In this document: one piece after another, positions 1 through 6,887 of the stretch
Position numbering within the stretch: the stretch's first letter is position 1
Layout of the letters: the number at the start of each line of letters is the position of its first letter
From: Caldisericaceae bacterium
Lineage (GTDB): Bacteria > Calditrichota > Calditrichia > Calditrichales > Calditrichaceae
Reading direction: 5' to 3'
Assembly: GCA_021160885.1 (NCBI GenBank)
Contig: JAGHBR010000125.1
Span: 1 to 23,454 of the forward strand
DNA length: 23,454 nucleotides
Position numbers and translations under genes: made by a program
Notes under the pieces: generated by a model
What the model was told of the DNA's origin: nothing
Databases searched by the model: none
Seen by the model: only the letters and a program-made list of their open reading frames with translations

Positions 1-692
1 CCGGCGCCGATAAAATGCCAGCCATTGTCCCAGATTTCTACCCAGGAATGGTTGCCGGAATTATCGTACCACATGGGCACACTGATGAGGCGCGCCGGAA
101 TGCCCACTGCGCGGCAGGCATCGATCAGCAGAATGGAAAGTCCCGTACAACTGGCCATGCCAGCTTCCATTGATTCAAAAGGGCTTTGATCGGCTTTTGG
201 GCGTTTGGTCGAATAATGAACATTTATCATGTCCCAGATTTTGTTATTTAATTCAACGGCAGCGGCGCCCGGTGTGCTAATATTTTTCACTAAAGGTAAA
301 AACCTTTCATAAAATGGTTTACGCCAGTCATCCCGCTTTTCGTGCAGATTAGCGTAGGATAAAACATAATTGAGAAAAATGCTGTCCGGAATATTTTTTC
401 CCCACGGAACCTCTTCCATAGCCTGATAGGCGTATTTGATGTTTTCGATTAAAAATTCCTGGCTTAAATTTTTCAAATCACGTTCAGGCATGTTGGCCAG
501 CAAAAATGCGGCTCCCTCAATTTCATGTTCATCACAGGCTTTTAAAAACTCAAGTAAAGCATGTTGGTTATCACCGGCTTTTTGCAGGGCCTGTTTAACC
601 GCCGACCTGTAGTTTTGTGGAACCCGTTGCAGCGGGTCCGAATGGCACATGATCAATGACAAAAAAAGAATAACCAAAATAAATTTTCTCAT
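1..692 (-). CDS. Transglutaminase-like (papain-fold) secreted protein, C-terminus outside the window
   Basis: Reading leftward from an ATG at 692-690, an open frame of 230 codons runs off the window edge without a stop, so the C-terminus is missing. The N-terminus is a short hydrophobic signal (residues 1-16) ending in LIMC, a plausible though imperfect lipoprotein box. Residues about 175-230 carry the transglutaminase-core signature: a Cys in ASCTGLS (C182), then AVGIPARLISVP, then NHSWVEIWDNGW (H215). Cys and His are two of the three residues of the usual catalytic triad; the third should lie near or beyond the edge. In this superfamily such proteins are often proteases or peptidoglycan-associated amidases rather than true cross-linkers, so no substrate can be assigned. 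A GGAG-type ribosome site lies just upstream. It follows the hexosaminidase gene on the same strand after a 109-bp gap and may be cotranscribed with it. Confidence 0.8.
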   Translation of the reverse strand, partial: MRKFILVILFLSLIMCHSDPLQRVPQNYRSAVKQALQKAGDNQHALLEFLKACDEHEIEGAAFLLANMPERDLKNLSQEFLIENIKYAYQAMEEVPWGKNIPDSIFLNYVLSYANLHEKRDDWRKPFYERFLPLVKNISTPGAAAVELNNKIWDMINVHYSTKRPKADQSPFESMEAGMASCTGLSILLIDACRAVGIPARLISVPMWYDNSGNHSWVEIWDNGWHFIGA

Positions 693-801
693 GAAAACAC
701 TCCATTTTCACTTATTTGTTGTGTGTAACTCCAAAATGATTTTAATCGATTCTTTAGACTTTCACTCTGGCAGCCCTTAATCACCCCATAAAGTACAGTC
801 C
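693..801. other. Intergenic gap with no recognised element
   Basis: This 109-bp stretch separates the hexosaminidase stop from the transglutaminase-like start on the minus strand. It holds the GGAG-like ribosome site of the downstream gene near 700-705. I see no convincing hairpin terminator and no clear promoter boxes, so read-through from the hexosaminidase gene is plausible. Confidence 0.5.
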
Positions 802-2484
802 TCACTGCCATTCTTTATTAAGCTTAATCAAATCTCCCCTGTTACCGCGAAAATAATTAACGCCCAATGCGTACAGGTGTTTGTAATAGCCTTGCAGGCG
901 ACTCAAAAAGTCAAACCAGTTTTTATGTCCTTTGGCTGTCCAGACCACCTCAGCCAGGGCGCAAGCTCTGGGAAAGGCCATGTACTCCACATGATGTCCG
1001 GTAGGCATGTACTCGGTCCACACATTGCCCTGAGCGCCTAAAATGTATTTAGCTTCCTGCTCGTTCAATTCCGCAGGAACCGGTTCGTAAAAATAGACTT
1101 TTTGCAGCGGGGTAAAACCACCAATGGCCAAAGGTTCCACAGCAGGATCGTTTTGATAATGGTCAAAATAACAATGCGTTCCAGGTGTCATGATCACATC
1201 GTGATGTTGTTTGGCAGCCGCAACACCGCCTTTAATTCCCCGCCAGCTCATTACGGTAGCCTGCGGCGCCAAACCGCCTTCTAAAATTTCATCCCAGCCT
1301 ATGATGTAGCGGTTCTTAGTTAGCAGAAATTTTTCAATGCGCTGGATAAAATAACTCTGAAGTTCGTGTTCATCCTTCAAACCTTCGGCTTTGATGCGCG
1401 CCTGACATTTAGGACAGGCCTTCCAGCTGTCTTTGGGGCATTCGTCTCCGCCGATATGAATGTATTTCCCCGGAAAAAGTTCTACTACTTCGCTTAAAAC
1501 ATCTTCTAAAAACTGAAAGGTCTTTTCATTACCGGCACAATAAACATCCTTAAAAATTCCCCAGCGTTCCTGAACTTTGTAAGGCCCTCCAGTGCAGCCC
1601 AATTCCGGGTAGGCCGCCAGAGCAGCCGATGAATGACCGGGCATTTCAATTTCCGGCACAATGGTTACGAAGCGTTTGCGGGCATATTCAACCACTTCAC
1701 GGATCTGATCTTGAGTGTAAAAGCCGCCGTAGGGCTGCCCATCAAAAATGAAGGGTTTCTCAGCGCCATGGGTGTTTAAAGTTTGCTTACGATAGGCGCC
1801 AACCCGGGTCAGCTTTGGGTATTTTTTGATTTCAATGCGCCAACCCTGGTCTTCTGTTAAATGCCAGTGAAAGTAATTCATTTTTTGCAAGGCCAGCAGG
1901 TCGATGTACTTTTTAATGAAAGAAACCGGAAAGAAATGCCGCCCCACATCCAGATGCATGCCGCGGTAAACAAAGCGGGGCTCGTCTTCAATTTCCACAC
2001 AGGGCACTTCCCAATTGACATTTTCTACCAAATCACGGCTTTCGATGGCGTATGGCAACAGTTGTCGCAAGGTTTGCAGGCCGTAAAATAAACCGCGAGC
2101 AGTTGAAGCCGCAATGGTGATTTTATCAGGTTCCACTTTTAACAAGTAACTGCCCTCTTTACCTTTAATCCTGGAATCTAATCTCAATACCAGTACGTTT
2201 TGTTCCGCTTTGTTGTTTTCTGTAAAAGGAAATCCCGTAGGTACCCCAAACTGTTGATGCACATATTCCGCCAGTTCAGCTAATTCTGGATTGTTCATAT
2301 CGATGTTTAGAGCGGTGGAATCATTAATGCGAAAAACACCTGGTTGTTCAACTAATTTTTGTGGTTTGGGAATAATGGGATAGCGTGCTGGTTCAATTTT
2401 TAACTCTTCCTGTCCGGCACAACTAAATAAAATGCTTAAAAGGATGGCAAACAGAAAATAACGATTAAGCGTTCTAATATTCAT
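802..2484 (-). CDS. Beta-N-acetylhexosaminidase, GH20, lipoprotein
   Basis: This is a family 20 glycoside hydrolase that should release terminal GlcNAc or GalNAc from chitin-, glycan- or peptidoglycan-derived oligosaccharides, by the family's substrate-assisted mechanism. The frame is open to 2583, but I place the start at the ATG 2484-2482 because AGGAG lies directly upstream and a signal peptide follows; that gives 560 aa. The signal ends in LFSC (C22), so the protein is probably a lipoprotein. Residues ~34-166 are the alpha/beta GH20b domain. Residues ~169-517 are the TIM barrel, with YFHWHLTEDQGWR and the catalytic pair D347-E348 in HIGGDE; WTE (~489-491) also fits the family. Length and motifs are intact. 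It is divergent from the phosphodiester-glycosidase-like gene across 157 bp, suggesting shared control of amino-sugar glycan turnover. Family assignment is firm; the natural substrate is not visible. Confidence 0.95.
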   Translation of the reverse strand: MNIRTLNRYFLFAILLSILFSCAGQEELKIEPARYPIIPKPQKLVEQPGVFRINDSTALNIDMNNPELAELAEYVHQQFGVPTGFPFTENNKAEQNVLVLRLDSRIKGKEGSYLLKVEPDKITIAASTARGLFYGLQTLRQLLPYAIESRDLVENVNWEVPCVEIEDEPRFVYRGMHLDVGRHFFPVSFIKKYIDLLALQKMNYFHWHLTEDQGWRIEIKKYPKLTRVGAYRKQTLNTHGAEKPFIFDGQPYGGFYTQDQIREVVEYARKRFVTIVPEIEMPGHSSAALAAYPELGCTGGPYKVQERWGIFKDVYCAGNEKTFQFLEDVLSEVVELFPGKYIHIGGDECPKDSWKACPKCQARIKAEGLKDEHELQSYFIQRIEKFLLTKNRYIIGWDEILEGGLAPQATVMSWRGIKGGVAAAKQHHDVIMTPGTHCYFDHYQNDPAVEPLAIGGFTPLQKVYFYEPVPAELNEQEAKYILGAQGNVWTEYMPTGHHVEYMAFPRACALAEVVWTAKGHKNWFDFLSRLQGYYKHLYALGVNYFRGNRGDLIKLNKEWQ

Positions 2485-2489
2485 CTTTT

Positions 2490-2494
2490 CTCCT
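2490..2494 (-). promoter_or_regulatory. Ribosome binding site deciding the GH20 start
   Basis: AGGAG on the minus strand, 5 nt upstream of the ATG at 2484. It favours this start over the longer frame beginning at 2583, whose extra N-terminal residues do not resemble a signal peptide. Confidence 0.75.
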
Positions 2495-2535
2495 CTCTCT
2501 CTTAACGTTCTTTCGAATAAAAAATAAACTAACCA

Positions 2536-2569
2536 AAATTTCAAAAAAGTGAAAATTTTTTTGAAATTT
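2536..2569. promoter_or_regulatory. Perfect 13-bp inverted repeat between divergent genes
   Basis: AAATTTCAAAAAA at 2536-2548 is matched exactly by TTTTTTGAAATTT at 2557-2569 around an 8-nt centre. It lies upstream of both the hexosaminidase (start 2484) and the phosphodiester-glycosidase-like gene (start 2642), with both genes reading away from it. The position fits a shared operator or a leader hairpin. It cannot terminate an upstream gene, because none reads into it. AT-rich sequence makes chance symmetry easier, but 13 of 13 matching pairs is notable. Confidence 0.5.
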
Positions 2570-2628
2570 AGCTTTTGTTTCATTTACTTACTTTTAAATC
2601 ATTTTCAAATAGTGTCGGCAATTTGTTT

Positions 2629-2635
2629 GGGGAGG
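2629..2635 (+). promoter_or_regulatory. Ribosome binding site deciding the start of the NAGPA-like gene
   Basis: GGGGAGG, 6 nt before the ATG at 2642. It is strong enough to reject the longer frame that begins at 2549 inside the inverted repeat. Confidence 0.8.
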
Positions 2636-2641
2636 TACATA

Positions 2642-3448
2642 ATGTCTGTCAGAATCTGGAGTTTTGTACTTATGTTTGCCATGCAATGGGGCTTTGCTCA
2701 ATGGCAGTCACTTGCCCCTGGCTTTGAGCTTGGTCGTTTTAAAGCGCCTGATTCCTTAAAAACCTATTCGCATCCCATTGTCATTTTGCGCGTTAATCCC
2801 AATTTTTATTATTTTAAGTTATTGGCCATTTCCGAATTAAATCACCAGGCATTAACAGCAGAACAATGGGCTCAAAAATACAATTTAATTGCAGTTACGA
2901 ATGCCGGTATGTTTAACGCCGACTTTCAAACCCATGTTGGCTTTATGAAAAATTTTTATCATTTGAACAACCCTGTTAAAAATCACTACAAATCCGTTGC
3001 CGCTTTTAATCCCGTTGACTCAAGCCGATCCCCTTTCATGATCTTTGATCTGGATAAAGTTTCATTTGACCAAATACTGAAGCAGTACCAGTGCCTTATT
3101 CAAAATCTGCGTCTTATTCGTCGCCCTGGTGAAAATCGCTGGAAACAACAATACATGAAATGGAGTGAAGCAGCGCTGGGGCAGGATAGGGATGGCAATG
3201 TGCTGCTAATTTTTAGTCGTGCCCCCTACTCCATGCACGATTTTAACAACATTTTACTTAAATTACCCATTAACCTGACCTGCGCCCAGCACATGGAATG
3301 CGGACCTGAAGCATCGCTCTATTTGAAATATGGTAAGGTGGAACTTAAACTCTCGGGCAGCTTTGAAACCGGCTTCAACGAAAATGACGAAAACATGAAG
3401 TTCTGGCCCATTCCCAATGTTTTGGGCATTGCGCCAAAAAATAATTAG
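2642..3448 (+). CDS. Secreted phosphodiester glycosidase-like protein (NAGPA / DUF2233 family)
   Basis: This 268-aa protein has a Sec signal (residues 1-19, ending GFAQ) and resembles the family typified by the mammalian uncovering enzyme, N-acetylglucosamine-1-phosphodiester alpha-N-acetylglucosaminidase, which cuts GlcNAc-1-phosphodiesters. The evidence is VTNAGMFNADFQTHVGFM (NAGMFN at 87-92), AALGQDRDGNVLLIFS (~177-191), MHDFNNILL (~198-206) and a C-terminal ECGPEASLYL (219-228). The last lies where most relatives have a DGG-SS/AS glycine-rich active-site loop; here DGG reads ECG, a possible subfamily variant. The start is set by a GGGGAGG ribosome site. Next to a GH20 hexosaminidase it may act on GlcNAc-phosphate links in wall or teichoic-type polymers, but that is inference. 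The following membrane-protein gene on the same strand starts 70 bp downstream. Confidence 0.75.
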   Translation: MSVRIWSFVLMFAMQWGFAQWQSLAPGFELGRFKAPDSLKTYSHPIVILRVNPNFYYFKLLAISELNHQALTAEQWAQKYNLIAVTNAGMFNADFQTHVGFMKNFYHLNNPVKNHYKSVAAFNPVDSSRSPFMIFDLDKVSFDQILKQYQCLIQNLRLIRRPGENRWKQQYMKWSEAALGQDRDGNVLLIFSRAPYSMHDFNNILLKLPINLTCAQHMECGPEASLYLKYGKVELKLSGSFETGFNENDENMKFWPIPNVLGIAPKNN

Positions 3449-3518
3449 CTTTACTCAAGATTTGCAAGCGAAAGACTATATTCCTATTTTAGTTATAAAC
3501 ATAACCGTGAGGAAGCTA

Positions 3519-4121
3519 ATGAATACACACTCCAAAGCTCAATGGCTTTATTTGATTCTGGTGGCAATTACCTTCATTGGTGGCTATTTTTTTCTAAGGG
3601 CCGCTTACATGGTCAGTAACGAATTCCCTTTTACTCAGGAAATAATCTTAATCTTTTTGGGAACCATTGCTACCATTGTCATTACGGCTCTGTTGTTAAA
3701 TAAACAAACCGAAGTGGAACTCAAAAAAGAAGAAAACATCAAATACATTGAGCTGAAAACCAACTTTTACGTTCAGTTTCTGGATTACGTGGAAGAAATG
3801 CTTTCCAAACCAACCGTTACAAAAGCTGATTTCATGAAATTAAAAGCCTTGACACACAAATTATCCTTAATTTCCAGCGAAAGTTTTCTGGAAAGATATC
3901 ATGATTTTTTAAATGTGTTCCTTAAGAGTTCAGAAGATGAGTGCTTTTCTGAATTGGATATTAACCGAATTTCAAATGAATTAGCCGAGCTGTGTCTGGA
4001 AATCCGCAACGATCTGTTGAGTGAATCGGGTACTAAAAAGGAACCTCTTAGCAAGCGTGTCACGAAATTAATTATGAATAATACACGGCTCTTAAAATTA
4101 AAAGGTGAAGGTAAGAGATAA
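3519..4121 (+). CDS. Unrecognised small membrane protein with two transmembrane segments
   Basis: I do not recognise a family. The open frame begins at 3417 inside the previous gene, but the ATG at 3519 is preceded by GAGGAAG and starts a sensible 200-aa protein. Two hydrophobic segments (about residues 8-30 and 40-62) form a hairpin. They are followed by a charged, probably helical cytoplasmic region (KKEENIKYIELK and onward, ~68-200) with heptad-like Leu/Ile spacing and a basic C-terminus. That layout is seen in membrane-anchored scaffold or sensor proteins, but no catalytic or ligand motif is visible. It lies 70 bp after the phosphodiester-glycosidase-like gene, so cotranscription is likely, and is followed directly by a strong terminator. 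Confidence 0.65.
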   Translation: MNTHSKAQWLYLILVAITFIGGYFFLRAAYMVSNEFPFTQEIILIFLGTIATIVITALLLNKQTEVELKKEENIKYIELKTNFYVQFLDYVEEMLSKPTVTKADFMKLKALTHKLSLISSESFLERYHDFLNVFLKSSEDECFSELDINRISNELAELCLEIRNDLLSESGTKKEPLSKRVTKLIMNNTRLLKLKGEGKR

Positions 4122-4123
4122 AT

Positions 4124-4166
4124 AAAAAATCTTCGGCCTTTTTAACCATAAGGCCGAAGATTTTTT
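4124..4166. terminator. Bidirectional intrinsic terminator
   Basis: A perfect 17-bp stem (4124-4140 with 4150-4166, loop of 9 nt) contains the GC-rich core TCTTCGGCCTT / AAGGCCGAAGA and is flanked by A6 on one side and T6 on the other. It works as a rho-independent terminator in both directions. It lies between the stop of the plus-strand membrane-protein gene (4121) and the stop of the minus-strand ADP-ribosylglycohydrolase gene (4186), and marks the 3' end of the long minus-strand operon. Confidence 0.93.
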
Positions 4167-4185
4167 GTCAAGATTCAGAATTTAC

Positions 4186-5910
4186 TTAGTTATTTGTAAA
4201 TTTAAATTTGGTTAATGCTTTACCAGTTGTATCTGTTAAGCAAGCATTCATCTCCCAGTCGCCTACCCCCTGAGTAACCTTAAAGAGCAATTCATTCCAG
4301 CCTTTTTGAATTTTTAAGGGCACCATATCCTGTGCTGCCATACAACCTCTAGTAATATTATTTTTAAATATCAACCGGCCATTTAACCATACCTTAACCC
4401 CATCATCAGAACCTAATTCTAAAATAGCTGGCAGTTCCTTATCCGAGAAAAATCTCGTTTTAGCATAAGCCACACGATTTTTACCACCAAAAATGCGATG
4501 AAACTGCACATTAGTCTTATGCAGGCCATTTTTACCTAATTGAATCTTTTGCCATTTCCCTTTCCCTTTTTCCGGAGGAAAGACGATATCAAATAATTCA
4601 TTGACCGATTTTCCCTTTGCCAGATATGGTCCACTTACTTGCCATAATTGAATAAATTCATCTGGCTTTCTGACTTTAACCGTAATGCGGCTTATTTCTT
4701 CCTCTGTAAAATAGGGATCAACTTTTACCGAATCAGCCGTCCAACATTGCTCAAAAACACCGGGTGTGGGATGCTGTACAGGAATTTTAAATACCTTTTC
4801 TCCATCTTTTGTTTCTACCTTGCCCCCATATTTTTTAACTGTTTGTTCAGCCAATTGCACACAGACATCTGTGAGTTTTTGAAAATTGTAATCGGTATAA
4901 GAAAATTTTGTTTTTTGATCTAAAGCGCTGGTAAATTTTTCGGGTAAATTTTCAAGTCCTAAGGTTGTTGCCAAAATTCCTGCTGCACTCGAGGGATTGC
5001 AATCCGAATCCATTCCGCAACGCATGGCAATTTTTATGGTATTATCCATATTACCATGTCCATAAAGCAGGCCCACTACAACATAGGCGCCATTAATTTT
5101 AGCATCGATATTAAATTCTGACTGAGGGCCTGAACAAGAAAATTTTCGGTATTCAGGATTTCTCTGATATTTTTCTTCTATTAGTTCCCAGGTCTTTGTC
5201 CAATCATCAGGGAACTGATGATACCAGTTTAACACATCATTAATTGCTTCATAATATTGACTTTTTTCAGGAATACATTTTAATGCGGAGCGAATAATTT
5301 TTTCAATATCATTTTCAAAAAAGGCATAGGCATACATACTGGCAATAAATTGACCGGCATAGACACCATCGCCATAATTCATAATGTGTCCGAATTTTTC
5401 TCCAAGATCAATTGCCGATTGAGGCAAGCCAGGGGAAATCAATCCGGCATAATCAGCCTCAATCTGATAGTCGATATCATCGGCATGATGATTGAACTGT
5501 GGATGGCCAGAATAAGGCGGGGCAATCCCCGCGCGCAAATTGTCACGCCCCGCTTTATTGGCGTGCCACAACATATACCTGGAATTGGCAAAATCAATAC
5601 CAGCCTGCCGAATAGATACATCAAGGCCATATTTCTCAAGTGTACGTAAAAATGTCATTTCTACATAAATGTCATCCTGATTGAATTGATTAATCATTTG
5701 TGGATTCCACTGCGGAACGCTGTCTTCCGGAATAATCTCATCAATCCAACGAAACTCCGTTGGTCCTCCCCAGCCGACACCTGCCATTTGTCCAATCCAG
5801 CCTGCTTTCATTTTGCTCATATAATCTTTTACAGACAGAGTCTTATAACTCTGTTGAGAACAGCCAATAATGAAAAAAATTGGCAAGGTTAAATAAATAA
5901 TCTTTTTCAT
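4186..5910 (-). CDS. ADP-ribosylglycohydrolase-family lipoprotein with C-terminal beta-sandwich domain
   Basis: This 574-aa protein has a lipoprotein signal (FIIGC, C17). Residues ~27-360 match the ADP-ribosylglycohydrolase fold: AGWIGQMAGVGWGGPTEF (start of the fold, with the usual GDALG aspartate absent), QDDIYVEM (D79-D80) and GMDSDCNPSSAAG (D301, D303). The paired Asp clusters correspond to the binuclear Mg ligands. The family cleaves N- or O-glycosidic bonds of ADP-ribose; its export here argues for a small extracellular or periplasmic substrate rather than intracellular protein ADP-ribose. Residues ~415-570 form a separate beta-sandwich (WQVSGPY, LGSDDGVKVWLNG, KGWNELLFKV) of the type appended to many secreted glycosidases, probably for carbohydrate binding. 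The start codon overlaps the ribokinase stop (ATGA), so translation is probably coupled. It is the last gene of the operon. Family call is strong; the exact reaction is inferred. Confidence 0.85.
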   Translation of the reverse strand: MKKIIYLTLPIFFIIGCSQQSYKTLSVKDYMSKMKAGWIGQMAGVGWGGPTEFRWIDEIIPEDSVPQWNPQMINQFNQDDIYVEMTFLRTLEKYGLDVSIRQAGIDFANSRYMLWHANKAGRDNLRAGIAPPYSGHPQFNHHADDIDYQIEADYAGLISPGLPQSAIDLGEKFGHIMNYGDGVYAGQFIASMYAYAFFENDIEKIIRSALKCIPEKSQYYEAINDVLNWYHQFPDDWTKTWELIEEKYQRNPEYRKFSCSGPQSEFNIDAKINGAYVVVGLLYGHGNMDNTIKIAMRCGMDSDCNPSSAAGILATTLGLENLPEKFTSALDQKTKFSYTDYNFQKLTDVCVQLAEQTVKKYGGKVETKDGEKVFKIPVQHPTPGVFEQCWTADSVKVDPYFTEEEISRITVKVRKPDEFIQLWQVSGPYLAKGKSVNELFDIVFPPEKGKGKWQKIQLGKNGLHKTNVQFHRIFGGKNRVAYAKTRFFSDKELPAILELGSDDGVKVWLNGRLIFKNNITRGCMAAQDMVPLKIQKGWNELLFKVTQGVGDWEMNACLTDTTGKALTKFKFTNN

Positions 5911-6845
5911 GGGATTGTCTCCAAACCTGAATTAATAAATTCTTTTACTTCTTCTTGAGTTGGCATGGATGGTTGAGCCCCCATTTTTGTGGCAGATAAA
6001 GCTCCCACATAATTAGCAAATTTTACGGCTTCTGGTAACATATTGCCACTACCAAGAGCATAGGCCAGGGCTCCGTTAAAAGCATCACCTGCAGCAGTGG
6101 TATCAACAGCTTCAATCTTTTTTGAAGGAATTTGTACAAATTGATTTTCATAATACAAGGCTGACCCCTTAGAGCCCATGGTAATAATTACATTGGATAC
6201 GCCTTTTTCCAAAAGGGATTCAGCGGCCTCTTTTGCCGAATTTTCATCTTTGACTTCTACCCCGCTAAGAATTTCAGCTTCTGATTCATTTGGCGTGAGC
6301 ACAGAAACAGAGGCTAACAAATCCTGACTTAATTTCTGAGCCGGCGCTGGATTTAAGATTACTTTTACGCCCGCCTTTGCGGCCAGTTGGGCTGCATAAA
6401 GAACCGTATCTAATGGTATTTCAAGTTGCAAAAGAAGCACATCTGCCTTTTCAATAACTTCTCTGGCTGCCATCACATCCTGTACAGACAAATTATTATT
6501 CGCCCCGGAAGCCACGGCAATTACATTTTCGCCATCCTCATCAACAAAAATCAATGCCACACCAGAAGGCGAATTTTGATCGACAACAATATAGTCGGTA
6601 TTGATGCCTTCATTTTTAAAATTTTCAATAGATTTCTCTCCAAAAACATCTGCTCCAACGCGAGCAATAAAAGTAACATCAGCCCCCAATCGGGCTGCTC
6701 CTACCGCCTGGTTGGCCCCTTTTCCACCTGCTGCCATTAGAAAATCACTCCCCAATACCGTTTCCCCTGGTGCAGGCAATTTAGGGACTTTGATAACCAT
6801 GTCAGTATTTGAACTACCCACTACAACAATTTTAGGCTTTTTCAT
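5907..6845 (-). CDS. rbsK: Ribokinase (PfkB family)
   Basis: This cytoplasmic kinase should convert D-ribose and ATP to ribose-5-phosphate, feeding the pentose phosphate and PRPP pathways. I start it at the ATG 6845-6843 (312 aa, MKKPKIVVVGSSNTDM), because GGAG lies 6 nt upstream; the in-frame TTG at 6857 lies at the edge of that ribosome site. PfkB signatures are complete: SSNTDM with the substrate-binding Asp near the N-terminus, GGKGANQ (40-46), LTPNESEAEIL (~183-193), and DTTAAGDAFNGALA with catalytic Asp 254. The length is typical. Another PfkB specificity (e.g. a nucleoside kinase) cannot be excluded from motifs alone, but GGKGANQ together with neighbouring NHs and a sugar transporter favours ribose. 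Its stop overlaps the ADP-ribosylglycohydrolase start by 4 bp; the transporter lies 42 bp upstream. Confidence 0.9.
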   Translation of the reverse strand: MKKPKIVVVGSSNTDMVIKVPKLPAPGETVLGSDFLMAAGGKGANQAVGAARLGADVTFIARVGADVFGEKSIENFKNEGINTDYIVVDQNSPSGVALIFVDEDGENVIAVASGANNNLSVQDVMAAREVIEKADVLLLQLEIPLDTVLYAAQLAAKAGVKVILNPAPAQKLSQDLLASVSVLTPNESEAEILSGVEVKDENSAKEAAESLLEKGVSNVIITMGSKGSALYYENQFVQIPSKKIEAVDTTAAGDAFNGALAYALGSGNMLPEAVKFANYVGALSATKMGAQPSMPTQEEVKEFINSGLETIP

Positions 6846-6851
6846 TTTTTT

Positions 6852-6855
6852 CTCC
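6852..6855 (-). promoter_or_regulatory. Ribosome binding site deciding the ribokinase start
   Basis: GGAG on the minus strand, 6 nt upstream of the ATG at 6845. It overlaps the alternative TTG at 6857-6855, which therefore is unlikely to be the initiation codon. Confidence 0.8.
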
Positions 6856-6887
6856 AAAAAAAACTGTTACTTAAGTAATCCATATCT

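Noticed and set aside
2485..2583. Longer N-terminus for the GH20 gene, start at 2583
   Set aside because: It would run through the inverted repeat, has no signal-peptide shape, and the ATG at 2484 has a strong AGGAG plus a lipoprotein signal.
2561..2620. Possible -35/-10 promoter (TTGAAA and an AT-rich box) before the NAGPA-like gene
   Set aside because: TTGAAA is part of the palindrome and no acceptable -10 lies 16-18 bp away; promoter consensus in this group is also uncertain.
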